Shown: in pieces, positions 1 through 6,931 of the stretch
Layout: each line of letters opens with the position of its first letter
How positions within the stretch are numbered: the first letter of the stretch is position 1
Origin: an uncultured Synergistales bacterium
GTDB lineage: Bacteria; Synergistota; Synergistia; Synergistales; Aminobacteriaceae
Assembly: GCA_905234205.1 (NCBI GenBank)
Contig: CAJOGG010000020.1
Coordinates: forward strand, 1-11,114
Direction of reading: 5' to 3'
DNA: 11,114 bases
Notes under the pieces: model-generated
Databases searched by the model: none
What the model saw: the letters and a program-made list of their open reading frames with translations, nothing else
Told to the model about the DNA's origin: nothing
Made by a program: the position numbers and the translations under genes

Positions 1-1056
1 ACACTGTACGACCATAGCCAACGAAATATCGAAGTGGTTATTGCTGTGACAACCCCACATGAGTCCGAAATCTGCGCATAACTGACCAACGCGAACAGAG
101 CCATTCATCGTCCAGAAGTGAGGATCAGCCAACGGAATATCAACGGCTTGTAATGTTAAAGCATGACACATTTGTCTCCAGTCCGTGTTAATCATATTCG
201 TAGCTGTCGGCATCATAGCGGCTTTTCTGAACTCGGCCATTACTTCACGACCACTAAAACCGCCTTCAGCTCCAACTGGATCTTCACAATAAGCTAAGCA
301 CTCTTTCAACTGTGGTGCGATCTCTAACGCTTCCTTCAAACTCCAGCAGCCGTTCGGGTCTAAATCTACGCGGGCATTCGGGAACGCTTTCTTGATGGCC
401 TGCACTGCCTTTAACTCTTCCTTCGGTGGCAACACTCCTCCTTTAAGCTTGAAGTCCTCAAAGCCATATTTCTCGTGAGTAGCCTTTGCCAATGCGACAA
501 TTTTTTCCGGGGTCAATGCTTCTTCGTGACGTAACCTGTACCAATCGCAAGGAGAGTCGGGCTCTTCTTCATAGGGTAAATCAGTTTTCTTTCTGTCGCC
601 GATATAGAACAGGTAACTCAAGAATCTAACGCGCTCTCTTTGAACGCCATCACCCATTAACGCCGCAGCAGGTACGTCCAAAAATTTCCCCATCAGGTCA
701 AGCAAAGGAGCCTCAACCGCAGTAACAACATGAACGCCCGTACGTAAATCGAAAGTTTGTAAGCCTCTAACGTCGTCTTTGATATTAGCGTCGAGCCATT
801 TGCGAATCTGGTTCAACGTGTTCTTGTAATCAGCGATTCGAGTCCCGATGACTAAGTGCTTGATGTCCTCAAGGGCCTTTGTGATCTTCTGACCACCAGG
901 GACTTCTCCTGCGCCGATATTTCCTGACGAGTCCTCAAGGATTACTATGTTACGAGTGAAAAAAGGTGCGTGCGCTCCGCTCAAGTTAAGCTCCATGCAG
1001 TCATGCCCGGCAACCGGATAAACGTCCATGCGCTTAATTGTTGGTATAGCTGTCAT
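1..1056 (-). CDS. gudD: Glucarate dehydratase, C-terminus cut off by window edge
   Basis: Enolase-superfamily enzyme that dehydrates D-glucarate (and usually L-idarate) to 5-keto-4-deoxyglucarate in cytosolic aldarate catabolism. The 352 visible residues are collinear with E. coli GudD from memory, offset by two residues; about 90 C-terminal residues lie outside the window. Diagnostic stretches are PVAGHD (14-19), [14 protein letters not shown] (25-38) and [11 protein letters not shown] (170-180). The catalytic set is present: Lys203 and Lys205 in KLK, metal ligands Asp233, Glu258 and Asn287, then Asp311 and His337 of the Asp-His dyad. The ATG at 1056 is supported by GGAGG at 1066-1070, nine bases upstream. 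The preceding gene is closed by its own terminator, so gudD probably has its own promoter. No transporter, aldolase or regulator for glucarate is visible here. Identification is very secure. Confidence 0.97.
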   Translation of the reverse strand, partial: MTAIPTIKRMDVYPVAGHDCMELNLSGAHAPFFTRNIVILEDSSGNIGAGEVPGGQKITKALEDIKHLVIGTRIADYKNTLNQIRKWLDANIKDDVRGLQTFDLRTGVHVVTAVEAPLLDLMGKFLDVPAAALMGDGVQRERVRFLSYLFYIGDRKKTDLPYEEEPDSPCDWYRLRHEEALTPEKIVALAKATHEKYGFEDFKLKGGVLPPKEELKAVQAIKKAFPNARVDLDPNGCWSLKEALEIAPQLKECLAYCEDPVGAEGGFSGREVMAEFRKAAMMPTATNMINTDWRQMCHALTLQAVDIPLADPHFWTMNGSVRVGQLCADFGLMWGCHSNNHFDISLAMVVQC

Positions 1057-1121
1057 ATAACGATGCCTCCATATGAAATTGATTCGTAAAATTTTTTGTG
1101 GGTATTAATGAATTGGTCAGT

Positions 1122-1127
1122 ATTATA
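1122..1127 (-). promoter_or_regulatory. Candidate -10 box for gudD
   Basis: A perfect TATAAT on the minus strand, about 66 bases upstream of the gudD ATG and just after the T-run of the preceding terminator. At 16-18 bp spacing the -35 position reads nothing like TTGACA and falls inside the terminator stem. If real, it would be a weak or activator-dependent promoter, which would suit an inducible sugar-acid gene. The region is AT-rich, so a chance match is possible. Confidence 0.35.
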
Positions 1128-1131
1128 TAAC

Positions 1132-1171
1132 AAAAACAGCCCCCGATTCTCTAACAAAATACGGAAGCTGT
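1132..1171 (-). terminator. Intrinsic terminator after the htpG-acidic protein operon
   Basis: Read on the minus strand, ACAGCTTCCG (1171-1162) pairs with CGGGGGCTGT (1145-1136) as an uninterrupted 10-bp stem containing two G-U pairs. The loop is 16 bases, and the stem is followed directly by a T-rich run (1136-1129). It lies about 30 bases past the stop codon of the acidic protein gene and separates that unit from gudD. Confidence 0.85.
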
Positions 1172-1200
1172 CACAAAGTCTTAGTCATTCTTGCAAGCCT

Positions 1201-2451
1201 CTAACCGTCCCCGAACAGTCCTAAAATATCAGACAAATCTACAGCAGCGTCCTCTTCTTCAACTCTGTCTTTAATAGCTTGGGTTTCGACCTCAAGTTTC
1301 TTTCGTGCCTCGAGAATGCTCTTGGATTGTTCAAGACGTTTGATAGCTGCGTCAATATAGCCGTTATCATAGAGAGTCATAGCTGCGTTCTTGATATAGC
1401 CACCTAGGAAAGCTTCATACTTTCTCGCGTCAGCTTCGGTCTTGTCAAAATCGCCTTGGAATTTTCCCGTGTACTTCTTAGCAAATTTTTCAACTTCCCA
1501 CGACAATAAATCCTTGCTTATGTCCTCAAGTGAATCAAGCATCTTGTCGAACTCGGTTTTAGTTGAAACTTTGTCAACGTATCTTTCACCGGAAGTAAAG
1601 TCATATTTAAGCTTGAACCCTTCATCTTCAGTCGTTTCAGGGTCAGGGACTTGTGCGGGCTCTTCTGGTGTCGAGTCTTCAACAGCTTCACGAATTTCCG
1701 TAGGCAACGTTATAGCTTCATCAATAGCAGGTTCTGCACCCTCGTCAACTTCTTGAGTCTCTTCTTCTGGTTCTGACTCGTTCGTGACTTCTTCAATAGG
1801 TTCAGTGCTATTTATCTCTGTTGTAGGCGTTATAGATTCTTCCTGGATTGTTTCTTCCGCTGCTGTCTCTGTAATTTCTTCAACGGGTTCAATCTCTTCA
1901 GCTTCTTGCTCGATTTCAGTCTCTTCTTCTGGCTCTGCTTCGACAATCTCCGGGAGCCCTTCCTGTTCCTGTTCAGCGTCGTTGCTCTCTTCAACTTGTT
2001 CTTCAAAATTTTCAACAGGTGCGGGAATTTCTTCAGGCTCTTCAGCTTGTATTTCTGGCTCTGAAATAATTTCGGGCAGTTCTTCAGCTTCTTCGTGTTG
2101 AGATTCTGTTTCAGGTGTTATTTCTGCTTCAACTTCAAGAACAGGAGCAGGTTCTTCGATTTCTTCACATGATTCAGCTTCCTGAATTTCAGGTTCGAGT
2201 TCTTCTACTTCTTCGATCTCTCTAACGATAGGCACAATTATTTCAGGAGTTTGAATTTCTTCCCCTAGTTCCTGCTCTAGCTCTTCAAGTTCCTCTAAGA
2301 CTTCAAGCTTTTCATCAATGATCTTGTGTAAATTTGCAATATTTATTTCGGACTCTTCGTCAAATTCGTCAAGCTCTTCAATCTCTGGCTCAACGAGTTC
2401 AACTTCGGGCTTCGGTTTCTTCTTGATTAAAGCTGCTCGTAAGAATGGCAT
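1201..2451 (-). CDS. Glutamate-rich low-complexity protein coupled to htpG
   Basis: I do not recognise a named family. The 416-residue protein has three parts. First is a short basic N-terminus (MPFLRAALIKKKPKP, 1-15). Next is a very acidic low-complexity region to about residue 278; residues 49-279 contain about 87 Glu in 231 positions, no Lys and only Arg77 and Arg254. Last is a folded-looking helical C-terminal domain (about 279-400) with balanced charge and aromatics. A stretch near 357-381, with Leu-Tyr-x-x-Gly-Tyr and Ala-Ala followed by Leu-Glu-x-Ser-Lys, resembles one degenerate TPR-like helical hairpin. There is no signal peptide or membrane segment, so it is probably cytosolic. The ATG lies two bases after the htpG stop; AGGTGA at 2458-2463 inside the end of htpG is a plausible ribosome site, so translation is probably coupled. 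A link to HtpG function is inferred from position only. Confidence 0.88.
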   Translation of the reverse strand: MPFLRAALIKKKPKPEVELVEPEIEELDEFDEESEINIANLHKIIDEKLEVLEELEELEQELGEEIQTPEIIVPIVREIEEVEELEPEIQEAESCEEIEEPAPVLEVEAEITPETESQHEEAEELPEIISEPEIQAEEPEEIPAPVENFEEQVEESNDAEQEQEGLPEIVEAEPEEETEIEQEAEEIEPVEEITETAAEETIQEESITPTTEINSTEPIEEVTNESEPEEETQEVDEGAEPAIDEAITLPTEIREAVEDSTPEEPAQVPDPETTEDEGFKLKYDFTSGERYVDKVSTKTEFDKMLDSLEDISKDLLSWEVEKFAKKYTGKFQGDFDKTEADARKYEAFLGGYIKNAAMTLYDNGYIDAAIKRLEQSKSILEARKKLEVETQAIKDRVEEEDAAVDLSDILGLFGDG

Positions 2452-2453
2452 TC

Positions 2454-4319
2454 TTAATCACCTAACGCAAGGGCCATTAAATCATCAATACGCTTAATAA
2501 AATCGGCGGGATCATCAGGTGCAGCGCCTTCGAGAATAATAGCTTGATCGTACAAAGTTTTCAGCATGTCGGGGACTTTCTCGTTGTCGTTCTTCGCAAG
2601 TTCTATTAACTTCTTGATAATCGGGTGAGATACGTTTAACTCTAACACTCGCTTCTGAGCTTGAGGAGCTTGGCCGATTGAACGCAATATGCTTTCCATT
2701 TGCAGCGACATTCCACCACGTAAACACGCAGGCGAACTTGTGAGGCTTACTGATGGCTTAACGTTTTCGAGCTTTTCTCCCAGAACCTCAAGTGCTTTCT
2801 TCTTCAGTGGCTCAAAGTCTGACTCAATAGCCTTGATTTTGTCCTCGTTGGATTTCTTCTCGTCGTCAGTTTCTGCGCTCACGTCATCACTTGCAATGTT
2901 CAGCAATTGTTTAGCTTCAGCCGGGAAAATGAATCTCGAGTCATTCAATATAACCTCGTCAACTGGATCAGTCATCAATAAGACTTCATAGCCCTTTTCC
3001 GTGAATGGTTCCAACTTCGGGGAGGCTTTCAGAGCTGAAAGAGTGTCGCGCCCTGCCAAGCAGTATATGCCCTTCTGTTCAGGCTTCATTCGTGCCTCGT
3101 ATTCGGCCAAGGTCGTCCATTCGTCGCTGTTAGTTGTCCTGAATAAAGCAATGTCAAGAATATTTTTCGCGTGCTCATGATCTTGAACTATGCCTTCTTT
3201 GAGAATCTTTCCAAAAGCTAACCAGAACTTGATGAATTTTTCGCGGTCGTTCTCTAACAACTTCTTGAGTTCATTGTAAATTTTTCGTTGCGTGCTACGT
3301 CTTTTAACTCGAATTATTGGCTCGTCCTGTAAAATTTCACGTGAAATATTAAGCGGCAAGTCCTCCGAATCAATTACGCCCCTGATAAAACGCAAGTAAC
3401 CCGGGATTAAGTCCTTGAAGTCGTTCATGATAAACACGCGATTGATATACAAGCTGACACCGCCGGACTCGGGATTCATGAATAAATCAAACGGAGCTTG
3501 TGAAGGCACAAATAATAATCCCTTGAAATTAGTTGAACCTTCTGCGTTAATCTTTATGTGCATCAATGGCTCTTGCCAGTCGTGAGTCAAATGCTTGTAA
3601 AATTCTTTATACTCGTCCTCAGTGATTTCGTTGTCGGGTCTTTGCCAGATAGCTTTTTGCGAGTTAATAGTCTTATCCTTGAACAATATTGGCCACGAAA
3701 TAAAATCTGAATATTTCTCTATAATTCCTCGTATAGTCCATTCATCAAGATAATTTTTCGCGCTTTTGTCCGGGTCGTCAGTGTTTTCTCTAATATATAG
3801 CGTTACAGTTGTGCCACATTCGCTCCTCTGGTCAAAATCTTCGATAGTGTATTTGCCGGTTCCGTTTGACGTAAATTTGTAGGTTTCACTTGTCCCGAGC
3901 TTGCGTGTTACGACTTCAACTTTATCTGCGACCATAAAGACCGAATAAAAGCCCACGCCAAATTGCCCGATTAATTCCTGCTGGGTGTTTGAGTCTTTAG
4001 CGGCCTTTAGAAATTCTTTAGTGCCTGATTTAGCGATTGTGCCAAGATAATTTATTAACTCGTCACGAGTCATTCCTATTCCATTATCGCTAACTGATAA
4101 AGTTTTGTTGTCGGGATTGAGTTCGATTTTAATTACGGCGTTGGTATTCTCTGCCAGTTCTGAATTTTTTAGTGTCTCTATGCGTCTTTTGTCTAATGCG
4201 TCTGAGGCGTTTGAGATTAGCTCTCGTAAAAATATATCTTTATTCGAGTACACAGAGTTTATCATCATCTTCAACAACTCTGCGGCTTCTGTCTGAAAAT
4301 AGAATTCTTCCTCGTTCAT
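2454..4319 (-). CDS. htpG: Molecular chaperone HtpG (bacterial Hsp90)
   Basis: ATP-dependent dimeric cytosolic chaperone. At 621 residues it is full length for the family. The N-terminal GHKL ATPase domain is intact: Glu33 (general base) and Asn37 in ELISNASDALD, DNGIGM at 78-83, and the lid/glycine motif GQFGVGFYS at 118-126. The middle domain carries LNISREILQ (323-331), with Arg327 equivalent to the arginine that contacts ATP. The C-terminal dimerisation domain follows and ends LALGD, without the MEEVD tail of eukaryotic cytosolic Hsp90, as expected for bacteria. AAGGG at 4329-4333 precedes the ATG by nine bases. The gene starts just after the terminator of rpmF. I see neither a CIRCE operator nor a convincing sigma-70 promoter in the 93-base gap. 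Confidence 0.98.
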   Translation of the reverse strand: MNEEEFYFQTEAAELLKMMINSVYSNKDIFLRELISNASDALDKRRIETLKNSELAENTNAVIKIELNPDNKTLSVSDNGIGMTRDELINYLGTIAKSGTKEFLKAAKDSNTQQELIGQFGVGFYSVFMVADKVEVVTRKLGTSETYKFTSNGTGKYTIEDFDQRSECGTTVTLYIRENTDDPDKSAKNYLDEWTIRGIIEKYSDFISWPILFKDKTINSQKAIWQRPDNEITEDEYKEFYKHLTHDWQEPLMHIKINAEGSTNFKGLLFVPSQAPFDLFMNPESGGVSLYINRVFIMNDFKDLIPGYLRFIRGVIDSEDLPLNISREILQDEPIIRVKRRSTQRKIYNELKKLLENDREKFIKFWLAFGKILKEGIVQDHEHAKNILDIALFRTTNSDEWTTLAEYEARMKPEQKGIYCLAGRDTLSALKASPKLEPFTEKGYEVLLMTDPVDEVILNDSRFIFPAEAKQLLNIASDDVSAETDDEKKSNEDKIKAIESDFEPLKKKALEVLGEKLENVKPSVSLTSSPACLRGGMSLQMESILRSIGQAPQAQKRVLELNVSHPIIKKLIELAKNDNEKVPDMLKTLYDQAIILEGAAPDDPADFIKRIDDLMALALGD

Positions 4320-4343
4320 TATTATTTACCCTTTACTTACCAT

Positions 4344-4382
4344 AAAAGCCGGAGTCATTCTGCGCGTGACAAAACCTCCGGC
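4344..4382 (-). terminator. Intrinsic terminator after rpmF
   Basis: A perfect 7-bp inverted repeat, GCCGGAG (4376-4382, read on the minus strand) with CTCCGGC (4348-4354), followed by TTTT (4347-4344). Inside the loop GTCA and TGAC can form a second short stem. It lies about 30 bases after the rpmF stop and ends the ackA-yceD-rpmF unit. The T-run is short, so termination may be incomplete and could let some transcription into htpG. Confidence 0.7.
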
Positions 4383-4412
4383 CGTTGCTCAAATTTTCAT
4401 GTTGCTTAATGA

Positions 4413-4613
4413 TTAACTAGCTGCTTCTTCGCTCTTGATTTTCACGACTTGGCGACCACGATAATAACCGCATGACGGGCAAGCATGATGAGCCAATACT
4501 ACTTCACCACAATGTGGGCAGCTCTTTGTGTTGGGTGCGCTCAATGCACTAAGCCAATGTGCTTTTCTCTGTGCTGTACGAGCGTGAGATGTTTTCCTCT
4601 TAGGTGTTGCCAT
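4413..4613 (-). CDS. rpmF: 50S ribosomal protein L32 (zinc-ribbon type)
   Basis: Small structural protein of the large ribosomal subunit. At 66 residues it has the family's basic N-terminus (MATPKRKTSHART) followed by a zinc ribbon with Cys32-Pro-His-Cys35 and Cys45-Pro-Ser-Cys48. It is therefore the zinc-binding (C+) paralogue type. AAGGGA at 4625-4630 lies 11 bases before the ATG. It follows yceD by 30 bases, the usual pairing in many bacteria. The commonly linked fatty-acid/phospholipid genes plsX and fabH do not follow; a terminator and htpG come next. Confidence 0.97.
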   Translation of the reverse strand: MATPKRKTSHARTAQRKAHWLSALSAPNTKSCPHCGEVVLAHHACPSCGYYRGRQVVKIKSEEAAS

Positions 4614-4643
4614 GATAAATAATTTCCCTTCTACAAATTATGA

Positions 4644-5198
4644 TTACTCAATTACAAAATTTCGCAGTGCTTCGAGTCTTGGGTCAACGCTCTCAATTTT
4701 GCACGAGCAAGGCCCTTCGTTGAGATCCGCGCCACAATTCGGACATAACCCTTTACAATCTTCCTTGCACAAAACTTTCGTGGGAAGCAACGTAAAAATG
4801 CTCTCCTGAATCTGTGGCATGATGTCAATAACTTTCCCGAAATAGTCAATCTCTACTGGCATATAGTCACCGAAATCATCAACGGCTTCTTCTTCGGCAC
4901 TGTGCAAATAGTAAAGATACCCTAAATTTTCCGATATTTCAAGACTTGTAACCTTGAGGCACCTTGCACATTCTGCTTGAATAACAGCGTCAACTTCTAT
5001 CTCAACTGACAATAAGGACTCTTCAAGCCATTTCGCGATAACGTCAACGTTAAAACCGTCAGGGAAGATAAATTCTTGGCCCTCAAATTTCAGCAAGCCT
5101 TCAGGAAAATTATAATGCGCTAAAGATTCCGCCTCCGTGTCATTCCTAGGAGGTAGATTCAGTAGCGCTTTCTGTTCGTCGTTGAATATATTATGCAA
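4644..5198 (-). CDS. yceD: DUF177/YceD family protein
   Basis: YceD (DUF177) proteins sit beside rpmF in most bacteria and have been linked to large-subunit/23S rRNA biogenesis. This 184-residue copy is typical in length. It has four cysteine pairs that could bind metal: Cys77/Cys80, Cys144/Cys148, Cys152/Cys155 (in GLCPNCGADLN) and Cys164/Cys166, then the usual DPRLEALRNF near the end. The start is a TTG at 5198 that overlaps the ackA stop by eight bases. An in-frame TAG lies six bases upstream and the next in-frame Met is near residue 113, so TTG is the best start in this frame. There is no strong ribosome site, so translation is probably coupled to the end of ackA. Confidence 0.92.
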   Translation of the reverse strand: MHNIFNDEQKALLNLPPRNDTEAESLAHYNFPEGLLKFEGQEFIFPDGFNVDVIAKWLEESLLSVEIEVDAVIQAECARCLKVTSLEISENLGYLYYLHSAEEEAVDDFGDYMPVEIDYFGKVIDIMPQIQESIFTLLPTKVLCKEDCKGLCPNCGADLNEGPCSCKIESVDPRLEALRNFVIE

Positions 5199-6387
5199 AT
5201 GCTATACGCTTCGTTTCGCGTGCGATCATTAATTCTTCGTTGGTGGGAACTACCATAACTGTAACTTTTGAGTCATCAGCACTTACGATAGCTTCTTTAC
5301 CGCGAATGTTATTCTTGGCCGGGTCAATCTTTACTCCCATGAACTCAAGAGGTTTGCAGACTCCTTCACGAGTGGCGCCACTGTTCTCACCAATACCAGC
5401 TGTGAAGACTATAACGTCAAGGCCACCCATAGCGACTGTATAAGCTCCGATATACTTTCTGATTCCGTACTCAAGCATGTTGATAGCAAGTTTCGCACGT
5501 TCATTGCCTTTGTTAGCGGCTTCCTCAACGTCACGTAAATCGCTGCTTACTCCTGAAATTCCAAGTAAACCGCTCTTCTTGTTCATGAAGTTGTTCATTT
5601 CGTCGGCTGAATATTTCGTGATATTCTGGACAAAAGGCACACAAGCTGGATCCATATCGCCTGTACGAGTTCCCATTAAGACACCTGCAAGCGGCGTTAA
5701 ACCCATTGACGTATCAATACACTTACCGTTCTTTACAGCACTGATTGAGCTTCCGTTGCCTAAGTGGCATGTAATCATCTTGAGAGATTCGAGAGGCTTG
5801 CCCAAAATTTCAGCGGTCCTCAATGCTACAAAGTGATGGCTTGTTCCATGTGCTCCATAGCGTCTTACTCTGTGAGTCTCGTAAAATTCCCAAGGAAGAC
5901 CATACATATACGCATAATCGGGCATTGTCTGATGAAAAGCTGTATCAAATACTACGACGTTCGGCAATTTCGGGAGAGCGTGCTGAATAGCTTCAATACC
6001 CATAATGTGACCAGGATTGTGTAAAGGAGCAAGCGGGATACACTGTCGGAGTCCGTCCATAACTTTTGCGTCAACGAGCACAGACTCTTTGTAGAGATCG
6101 CCTCCAGAAACTATACGGTGACCAGCGGCTGAAATTTCGTCAAGGGATTTAAGAACGCCATGATCTTTATCAAGCAGTGCATCAAGTACTAGCTTCATAG
6201 CGACTTTGTGATCTTTAATCGGCGTTGCGATTGTGAAGGGTTCTGCGCCGGTCTTTCTGTGAGTGATATTCGAGCCTTCAATGCCTATTCTATCTACGAG
6301 ACCTTTAGCCGAGACTGACTCGTTTTCCATATCGAATAACTGATACTTGAGGGAAGAACTGCCGCAGTTAATTACGAGAATTTTCAT
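5191..6387 (-). CDS. ackA: Acetate kinase
   Basis: Catalyses acetyl phosphate + ADP to acetate + ATP, the substrate-level phosphorylation step of acetate fermentation, and the reverse. At 398 residues it is full length. Its numbering coincides with the Methanosarcina enzyme at the catalytic positions: Asn7, Arg91 (GHRIVSGG), His123, Asp148 (FDTAFHQTMP), His180 (GAHGTSHH), Asn211 (HLGNGSS), Arg241 (GTRTGDMDP) and Glu384. The nucleotide site GIGENS is also intact. AAGGCAGG (6403-6410) lies 15 bases before the ATG, a long spacing. No phosphotransacetylase gene is in the window. It is the first protein gene after tRNA-Ser, with no terminator between, and it overlaps yceD by eight bases. Expression probably depends at least partly on the tRNA promoter. 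Confidence 0.98.
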   Translation of the reverse strand: MKILVINCGSSSLKYQLFDMENESVSAKGLVDRIGIEGSNITHRKTGAEPFTIATPIKDHKVAMKLVLDALLDKDHGVLKSLDEISAAGHRIVSGGDLYKESVLVDAKVMDGLRQCIPLAPLHNPGHIMGIEAIQHALPKLPNVVVFDTAFHQTMPDYAYMYGLPWEFYETHRVRRYGAHGTSHHFVALRTAEILGKPLESLKMITCHLGNGSSISAVKNGKCIDTSMGLTPLAGVLMGTRTGDMDPACVPFVQNITKYSADEMNNFMNKKSGLLGISGVSSDLRDVEEAANKGNERAKLAINMLEYGIRKYIGAYTVAMGGLDVIVFTAGIGENSGATREGVCKPLEFMGVKIDPAKNNIRGKEAIVSADDSKVTVMVVPTNEELMIARETKRIAFA

Positions 6388-6422
6388 GACGTTATTAATT
6401 TACCTGCCTTCATTTAATATAA

Positions 6423-6512
6423 TGGCGGAGACGTAGAGATTCGAACTCTAGGAACGGCAAGCCGCTCAGTTGATTTCGAGTCAACCGCCTTCGACCACTC
6501 GGCCACGTCTCC
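6423..6512 (-). tRNA. tRNA-Ser (anticodon CGA)
   Basis: A 90-base class II tRNA. The acceptor arms GGAGACG and CGTCTCC pair over seven bases, followed by discriminator G and an encoded CCA. The anticodon stem GTTGA/TCAAC encloses the loop CTCGAAA, giving anticodon CGA, which reads the serine codon UCG. The long variable arm forms its own stem (AGCGGC with GCCGTT) and the T-loop has TTCGAAT. It sits 35 bases upstream of ackA with no terminator between them. Confidence 0.96.
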
Positions 6513-6558
6513 ACTTCAGATGTGTATGTGAATATGATTGAATCGTGATTGACGCGTT

Positions 6559-6588
6559 ATTATAGCTTTGAGTTTAGCGCATTGTCAA
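6559..6588 (-). promoter_or_regulatory. Consensus sigma-70 promoter for tRNA-Ser (and likely ackA)
   Basis: A perfect -35 TTGACA (6588-6583), 18-bp spacer and perfect -10 TATAAT (6564-6559) on the minus strand. Transcription should start near 6552, giving a leader of about 40 bases before the tRNA. The bases after the -10 are AACGCG, a GC-leaning discriminator of the kind associated with growth-rate control of stable RNA in proteobacteria. The -35 begins only a few bases after the stop codon of the DUF1622 gene. No terminator lies between this promoter and ackA. Confidence 0.9.
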
Positions 6589-6592
6589 TTTT

Positions 6593-6922
6593 TTATTCCA
6601 AGTGTGCCTCTTCGTTCTTAATCTCCCAATGAATCAAGAATGTTAATGCACCGCGTAGAACTATAATAGCCCCAAGTATTGCCATTTCGCTCCATTCACG
6701 AACTATAACAGTACGCAAAACTTCTCCGCCAAGTTTGAACTCCAACGCCAACGCTATTCCCTTAGCAAGATTTAATCTCACGTGAGGATCATGACGAAGA
6801 CAACCCCATATGCTCTTTACTGTCGTAACGATTAAAATAGCAACTCCTACACATTCCATTAAGAGAATGCCATACTGAACCGTCAGCTTAAATAATCCTT
6901 CCACATATTCTAAAGTTTCCAT
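6593..6922 (-). CDS. DUF1622-like small integral membrane protein
   Basis: A 109-residue membrane protein of unknown function that resembles the DUF1622 family from memory. It has two hydrophobic segments, about 17-38 and 80-98, separated by a loop with basic residues. The loop and second helix carry the family-like pattern LALEFKLGGEVLRTVI (58-73) and IVLRGALTFLIHWEI (87-101); the latter places one arginine inside a hydrophobic helix. There is no signal peptide. The ATG at 6922 is nine bases after the glmS stop, with GGAG at 6935-6938 as a distant ribosome site, so it is almost certainly in the glmS operon. Whether it has anything to do with amino-sugar metabolism cannot be told from sequence. 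Confidence 0.88.
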   Translation of the reverse strand: METLEYVEGLFKLTVQYGILLMECVGVAILIVTTVKSIWGCLRHDPHVRLNLAKGIALALEFKLGGEVLRTVIVREWSEMAILGAIIVLRGALTFLIHWEIKNEEAHLE

Positions 6923-6931
6923 AATGGTTAT

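Noticed and set aside
1830..2015. Minus-strand Lys/Arg-rich frame inside the acidic gene
   Set aside because: It is a frame-shifted reading of the same GAA/GAG-rich tract, as expected from base composition.
1442..2101. Two plus-strand reading frames of about 105 residues, very serine-rich
   Set aside because: They lie opposite the Glu-rich gene. GAA/GAG codons read as TTC/CTC on the other strand, which removes stops and yields Ser-rich shadows. No ribosome sites support them.
4320..4412. CIRCE heat-shock operator before htpG
   Set aside because: No TTAGCACTC/GAGTGCTAA repeat is present; the only inverted repeat is the rpmF terminator.
5477..5836. Plus-strand frame of 119 residues opposite ackA
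   Set aside because: It is fully antisense to a well-conserved enzyme and has no ribosome site or recognisable motif.
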